Positions 58,619 to 64,000 of a stretch of DNA of 64,000 nt are shown here, one piece after another. Made by a program: the position numbers and the translations under genes. Every line of letters begins with the position of its first letter. Positions within the stretch are counted from its first letter, which is position 1. The notes beneath the pieces were generated by a model that worked only from the letters and a program-made list of their open reading frames with translations, was not told where the DNA came from and did not search any database. Location of the stretch: the NCBI RefSeq assembly GCF_014633365.1, contig NC_068352.1, forward strand, positions 23,407,310 to 23,471,309, in the 5' to 3' direction. This DNA is from Diospyros lotus (taxonomy: Eukaryota > Streptophyta > Magnoliopsida > Ericales > Ebenaceae).

Positions 58619-59521
58619 ATGGCTTCCTGCGCCTTCTTTCGCTAGACATGACATAGAGAAATTTGATGGTTCTAATGATTTCGGTCTATGAAAAATTAAG
58701 ATGAGGGCACTGTTGGGAAACATGGGGTTAGAAGAAGTCTTAGAGGCAGAAAAGAAATTGCTTGAGAGTGCCACTAAAGAGCAAAAAAAAGATCTAAGTG
58801 AGCGTAGGAAAGAAATCAACAAAAGGGCCTATAATACTCTAATTCTAAGTTTAGGAGATAAAGTTCTTAGGGAAGTTTCAAGGATGGAAACGGCCGAGGC
58901 TTTATGATCTAAATTAGAGAGTCCTTACATGACAAAAACTCTGTCAAATAGGCTGTATTTAAAGGCAAAATTTTTTACATTTAAAATGCAAGAAGGGAAA
59001 AAACTACAAAGTCACATATATGAGTTTAATAAGCTATGTCTTACTTAGAAAACATAGATATTAACTATGATGAGAAAGATAAAGCCCTTGTATTATTGTA
59101 TTCTTTGCCTAGGTCATATGAAACCTTTGTTGATATATTAAAGCATGGTAGGGAAAAATTATCCCTAAAAGATGTTTTCGGGGCATTGAACTCTAAGGAG
59201 TTACAACAGAAATTAGAAGGGAAAAGTTCAGCCGGGGATGTCCTAACTGTTAGGAGTAGGGCTGAAAGGAGAGGCTTTAGACCTAAGGGAAGTCTAGGAC
59301 CAAGACTAGGAATGGTAGGAATCAAATCCAAGTGTTTTCACTGCCATGAAAAAGGCCATATCAAGAAAAACTGCCCTAATAGAAAGAGAGAATCCCAAGA
59401 GAGATCTAATTCTGAAATTTCATCCTCCCTTTGTGAGTATGGCTATGATAGTGTAGATACATTGGTTGCATCGTGCCTAGAAGATAAGGATGTGTGGGTT
59501 ATAGACTTGGATTGTTCTTAA
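58619..59521 (+). pseudogene. Gag and start of protease of copia F
   Basis: RHDIEKFDGSNDFGL, KIKMRALLGNMGLEEVLE, GDKVLREVSRMETAEAL, ENIDINYDEKDKALVLLYSLPRSYETF, then zinc knuckle CFHCHEKGHIKKNCP and VWVIDLDCS, where VIDSGCS is expected. A frameshift follows the ATG. TGA codons replace Trp at GL-KIKM and EAL-SKLE (TGG to TGA), and the protease is cut by a small deletion. Confidence 0.87.
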
Positions 59522-59599
59522 ACTATAAAGATATAGGTGGTGGAAAGGTGGTTTTAGGAGACAACCATGTGTTGAGTATAGTGAAGCATCAACTCAAAA

Positions 59600-61389
59600 A
59601 TGCTACCGTTTTGAACTAGGGATGGAAGGCCAGATGGCAACCACACACTGGCTGCTCCAAAACGCTATCGTTTTGGAGCTCGTGTGCTTGGACAGCCAAA
59701 ACGGCAACCTTTCTTATCATTTTGTTATTGGCACATTTGATTCTCCCGTAGCATTTTATTGTTTTTCCTACTGCTATGGATGTCGTTGATCTAATCTCCA
59801 ATGCCTATCTTCGTCGTTGCTTTGCCTCATACCTTGCCTACTTAAATCCCACTCCTTGGGATTTTGGGAAGAAAAGAAAGAAGTCGGGTTGTTTTTAGGG
59901 TTTCCTCTCGTTTTTCTCTGTACATGTTTTTCTCTGGTTCCTTAGGTATGCCTTCTGATCTGTTTTTGATCTTTGGGTGTTTTGTTAAAGGATCAGTGAG
60001 TGTATAGTGAGGGTGTAAACATTTTTCCGACTAGTGCAGTGAGCTCTTCTTGTCAGAGCTCAATATGGACGTAGCCCTATTTTTAAGGGTGAATCATGGT
60101 AAAATTTTGCTGTGTTCCTTTCGTTTTGCTTACTGTTTTTGTGTATGTGTATGATTCTAGCCTTCAAATATTTGTTTTTAGATTAGTTTAGGTCTAAGTG
60201 TTAGAGGTGGTTGAGTCTACTGCTCGTCCCAACAGTGGTATCAGAGCACGGTTTTGGTGTTCATGTTTTAAGGTTAGGTCCAATTTGAATCTGGGTTGTT
60301 CAAATCTACGGTTACCTTGTGTTGTTTGTGTTGATCTGGTTCTCTAGAGTTTACTACGAGCCTCGCCTCGGTCAGTTGGGTGTTTTACTATGTGAGTCTC
60401 GATCAGTGTTTAGAGAGTTAGGTTACCTTCGTGCAATGCGAAGATGGGGTCTACCTGATTTGAAATCGAAATATTCGATGATGAAGGCAACTTTGGAAGT
60501 TGGAAGAAACGGATGAGAATCTTGCTCTCTCATCACAAGGTGCCTATAACACTAGAGGCTGATGATAGGAAATGGACCATGGAGCAGATTGGAAGGACTG
60601 TTGAGATAAGAGAAGAGGACTTCAACCTCATATTCCTCCATCTAGGTGACAGTGTAATACGTAAGGTTGACGGTATGGATAACCCTATTAATCTCTAGAA
60701 TAAACTTGAATCCTAATATGCTATTATGACTGCTCCTAATCTGGTTTATCTTAAAAGAATGTTGTTTAATTTTAAAATGGATGCTTCTAAGTCTATGGAT
60801 GAGAATATTGATGAATTCACTAGACTTACTTTACTGTTAAGAGGTATTGATCAAGCCCTAAGTGATACTAGTGAAGCTATGATATTATTGAATTCTCTGC
60901 CTGAAGATTATAATGTTGTTAAGCATGCTTTACAGTAAATGGGAAACAATGGATGAGAAGATTATGATGGATGAAAATATTGAATTCACTAGACTTACTT
61001 TATTATTAAGAGCTTGTTATTTCGAGGATTAAGGCTAGGGAATTAGAGCTGAATACTTCTAAGAAACCTAGCAGTAATTTGTTCGTCAAGGGAAAATGTG
61101 ATAAAAAAAAGTAATGTTGGGAACATTGATCCTAAGGGTAAAAAGAAAGATAAGAGGGAAAACAGAAACAAACTAAGTGGAAATGTTATCACTGTGGAAA
61201 TGAAGGACATATAAAGAAATATTGCTATGATTTCATAAGAAAACAGAAAGAAGGGGGAAATGTGACTATAGCTGCTGGTAGTTCTAATAGCTTGGCTAAA
61301 GTTCTTACTATATCTAGTTCCTCTATCACTAATGAATGGATAATGGATGTTCTTTTCATTTGTGTCCAAATATTGAATGGTTTCAAAAT
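59600..61389 (+). mobile_element. Ty1/copia element G (Tork-like), 5' LTR and Gag
   Basis: An LTR ends CCCAACA at 60234; the primer site TGGTATCAGAGC is at 60236-60247. Its 5' border near 59600 is not certain. Gag and a damaged protease start follow, then a minus-strand copia interrupts at 61390. It is a different family from copia F but the same general lineage. Confidence 0.7.
60430..61380 (+). pseudogene. Gag and protease start of copia G
   Basis: Across frames: GNFGSWKKRMRILLSHHKV, LIFLHLGDSVIRKVDGMDNPINL, LVYLKRMLFNFKMDASKSMDENIDEFTRL, ILLNSLPEDYNVVKHALQ. A zinc knuckle CYHCGNEGHIKKYC lies near 61185. Protease EWIMD is followed by TGTTCTTTTCATTTG with the Ser-Gly codons missing. A partial repeat of the FTRLTLLLRG coding segment (60798-60843) occurs at 60966-61011. 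Confidence 0.82.
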
Positions 61390-61648
61390 TGTAGAAGAAA
61401 TCAATCTAATTTTTCATGTAAAAAACTAATACAAGGGCTTTCTTATAGACATACACTCTTGGACTCTAAAGACTCCTACTTCAATATTACTCCCTAATAT
61501 CTCTCCTAATTTGTAGAAAGAGATCAGATTACAAAATACAATAAAATAGAAAATAAGAAACTGATAATACACATGGATAAATACTAAGAGAAAATAGAGA
61601 TAAAAGTCTCCCTTTGATAGAACTCTCAGGAATCTGCTATCGCCAACA
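61390..61648 (-). repeat. 3' LTR of copia H (259 bp)
   Basis: On the minus strand TGTTGGCGATAGCAG to GATTTCTTCTACA, directly after the polypurine tract. Confidence 0.88.
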
Positions 61649-61654
61649 CTCCCC

Positions 61655-62123
61655 CTCAAGCTGGGGAATGTATATCACTCATCCCTAGCTTGGATACTAG
61701 GTCTTCAAACTGTGCGGTAGGCAATCCTTTTGTTAGAATATCATCCACTTGACACCTTGATGGCACATATGAGATATTGAGGAGACCTGAATCGAGCTTT
61801 TCTTTAAGGAAATGACGATCAATCTCAATATGTTTTGTCCAGTCATGTTGGACTAGATTATGAGTTATACTGATCGCTGACTAGTTATCACATAGTAACT
61901 CAATGGGTCTCTGTATTGGAATTTTTAGATCTTCTAGTACTATTTGCAGCCATAGAAGTTCGCATACTCCTAGAGCCATAGCTCGAAACTCAGCTTCTGC
62001 ACTTGATCTTGCTACAACTCTTTGCTTCTTGCTTCTCCAAGATACCAGATTACCCCCTAGGAACACACAATACCCAGTTGTGGATCTCCTATCAACTACA
62101 GACCCCCCATAGTCAACATCCAC
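61655..62123 (-). pseudogene. RNase H of copia H
   Basis: DVDYGGSVVDRRSTTGYCVFLGGNL, RVVARSSAEAEFRAMALGVCELLW, IELLCDN then TAG (expected Gln), HIEIDRHFLKEKLD, VDDILTKGL. The first Asp block is DVDYGG rather than DADWAG. One stop interrupts it; RNase H activity is otherwise encodable. Confidence 0.87.
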
Positions 62124-63207
62124 ATATCCTTGAATCTTTAAAACATCCCCTGGGGTAAATAAGATTCCCTTAACCTGGTGTAGCTTTAAGATAATTCAAA
62201 ATCCTCCTTATTGCTTGCATATGTTCCGAGGAGGGATTATGCATATATTGACTTACAATGCTCACTGCAAATGCTATATCAGGTCTAGTATGTGAGAGAT
62301 AAATCAGTCTACCCACCAGACATTGAAACCTCCCTTTATCTATCACCTCATCTTTGGTATTTGCTTGCAACTTTAGGTTCGGATCCACTGGTATGCTAGA
62401 TCCTTTTCCTCCTAGAAGCCCTATTTCTATAAGTAAGTCCATAATATACTTTCTTTGTGACAAGAATATGCCATCTTTTGAGTATGCAACCTCAATGCCC
62501 AAGAAATATTTCAGCACCCCAAATTCTTTAATTTCAAATTCTTTAGCCAAGTTCTGCTTTAAGATTACCTGTTCAGCAGTATCATTACCAGTAACCACAA
62601 TATCATCCACATATACAAGTAAAGTTATCATCAGATCACCATGATGCTTGATAAAGAGAGTATGATCCCCCCTACTTTAATGATATCCCATAGATAGCAT
62701 AGCTTTAGAAAATCGGCCGAACCAAGCACTCGGAGATTGCTTGAGCCCATAGAGGGCCTTTTTAAGTCTACATACTCTTCCTCCCCTTTCCTGGTGAAAA
62801 CCAGGAGGTAGTTCCATAAATATCTCCTCTTTTAAATCCCCATGCAAGAATGCATTTTTCACATCAAATTGCTGGAGTTGCCACCCATGTATTGTAGCCA
62901 ATGAAATAAGAACCCGAACATAAGTCATCTTTGTGACCGGGGAAAAAGTTTCAAGGTAATCAATGCCATAGGATTGGGTGTAGCCCTTGGCAACCAACCT
63001 TGCCTTGTATCGGTCAAGAGTACCATCAGCTTTGAATTTCACATTAAATATCCACCGGCAGCCAACCAGCTTAACACCTTTGGGTTTGGCCACGAGATCC
63101 CAAGTTTGATTTTTGTTAAGTGCCCACATCTCCTCTAGGATAGTTTCTTTCCACTTAGGGTTCTTTAGAGCTTCTTCTATTGATGTTGGGATAACAATAG
63201 CATCCAA
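62124..63207 (-). pseudogene. RT of copia H
   Basis: [119 protein letters not shown], then [15 protein letters not shown] (YVDD intact) and [21 protein letters not shown] stop lies between the two parts near 62675 and a frame break near 62165. This is the least damaged RT in the window. Confidence 0.92.
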
Positions 63208-63485
63208 TGAAGAGAGAAATCCTCAGTGGCTAGATGATAAGCGATGATAGGATAAATAATTGGACATGGGATGTTGAGTACATGATCTAATTCCCTTTCG
63301 GAGAGCAATAGGGAGATTAAGGTCAGTAGGTTTGGGCATGGACTGCACTCTGCTGGAGCATCATTTTCACTTGATGTAGGTTCTAGGGCTGGACAAGGTA
63401 CTGATGATTGGATAGGCTGCTAAGTAGAGATGTGTTGTCGTCTTTTGTAAACAAATGGAGAACCCTTGTACCGAATTGGAGATGG

Positions 63486-64000
63486 CTAGGAAATGACATG
63501 GGCTAGTTGATGGGCACTGCTAGGCATTGGGAATAGAGGCTGGTTCATGATGGAAGGGCAATGAAGGTCCAAAGGGCTGGTTTCTACAAAGGGAACAGAA
63601 GTTTCAGAGGCTGGATTTTTTCTGAAATTAAGCTCCCCCTGACTATTGGTTTGAAGAGGGGCAAAGTATGACTCATTTTCATGGAATGTAACATCGACAC
63701 ATAGAACTTTCTTAGGGTAGGACAGTAGCATTTGTAACCCTTTTGAGTAGGAGAATAGCCTACGAAGACACACCTATGAGCCCTTGGATCAAACTTGTCC
63801 TGGTGGTTTTTAGAAATGTGAACGAAACACACACACCCGAAGACTCTAAGTGGCAGTTGAGAATGCAAAGAAAAATCAGGATAGAAGGAGGCTAATTTTT
63901 GGAGAGGACTTTGATGTTTTAGGACCCTAGATGGCACTCTATTTATCACATAAGTTGCTGGTAGCACAGCCTTCCCCCAAAACTGTTTTGGAACTTGATG
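63486..64000 (-). pseudogene. Integrase C-terminal part and linker of copia H (partial)
   Basis: [79 protein letters not shown], then a Pro/Ser-rich linker with a frameshift near 63720. The catalytic core lies beyond 64000. Confidence 0.87.

Larger units (their letters stand above)
57808..59600 (+). mobile_element. Ty1/copia element F (Tork/Tnt1-like), 5' LTR and Gag
   Basis: 5' LTR at 57808-58542, primer site TGGTATCAGAGC at 58546-58557, Gag from about 58619, and the first residues of protease. It ends about 59600 where another LTR-like sequence begins, so pol is missing. Lineage is inferred from the Gag. Confidence 0.8.
61390..64000 (-). mobile_element. Ty1/copia element H (3' part; continues beyond window)
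   Basis: 3' LTR at 61390-61648, polypurine tract CTTGAGGGGGAG, then RNase H, RT and integrase read on the minus strand up to the window end. It belongs to the A/D family but is the best preserved. It interrupts copia G exactly after GGTTTCAAAAT, so it is younger than G. Confidence 0.92.

Overview
This window is nuclear DNA from a flowering plant, probably a eudicot with a repeat-rich genome. It is A+T-rich, its genes are split by GT-AG introns, and it holds plant-type Ty1/copia and Ty3/gypsy retrotransposons primed by initiator tRNA-Met (TGGTATCAGAGC sites). The species cannot be named from the sequence.

The one host gene I can support is the 5' part of TPC1, the vacuolar two-pore cation channel, on the minus strand. 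Seven exons (40966-41115, 39702-39845, 39474-39581, 23895-23990, 15888-16018, 9532-9592, 9146-9312) join in frame to about 286 codons: the N-terminal cytosolic segment, S1-S5 of the first channel domain, and pore I. The remaining exons lie beyond position 1. Introns 3, 4, 5 and 7 are swollen by transposons, so these 286 codons span about 32 kb.

Layout. 1-9145 (intron 7): LINE and hAT scraps, small minus-strand LTRs, then three plus-strand copia fragments joined end to end (2164-5296, 5297-7376, 7377-8487). 9593-15887 (intron 5): a full-length minus-strand copia element, 10279-15132, with 157-bp LTRs and an ATGGG target duplication. 16019-23894 (intron 4): a full-length minus-strand chromodomain gypsy element, 16333-21719, with an AAAAC duplication, set in an older LINE-like sequence. 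23991-39473 (intron 3): a decayed gypsy Gag region split by a hAT-like derivative (25733-27171), then a plus-strand copia element (from 28602) broken by a 3-kb solo LTR (32468-35522) and fused at about 35666 to another copia fragment. 41116 onward: the TPC1 5' flank, then an intergenic region with solo LTRs (46361-48635, 49010-50175, 53191-55425), a hAT-like element (50787-51895), related MITEs (43834-44071, 52400-52850) and a LINE remnant. 57808-64000: three copia elements, the last on the minus strand and cut by the window end.

No transposon open frame is intact; each carries stops, frameshifts or deletions. No rRNA, tRNA, CRISPR or prokaryotic feature was seen. The best leads are an inverted pair of same-family copia ends flanking TPC1 exons 6-7, the hAT-like derivative with dense subterminal ACTCG/CGAGT repeats, two SIRE-like solo LTRs carrying different internal repeats, recurrent poly-G/poly-C expansions, and transition-type stop codons in the gypsy element.
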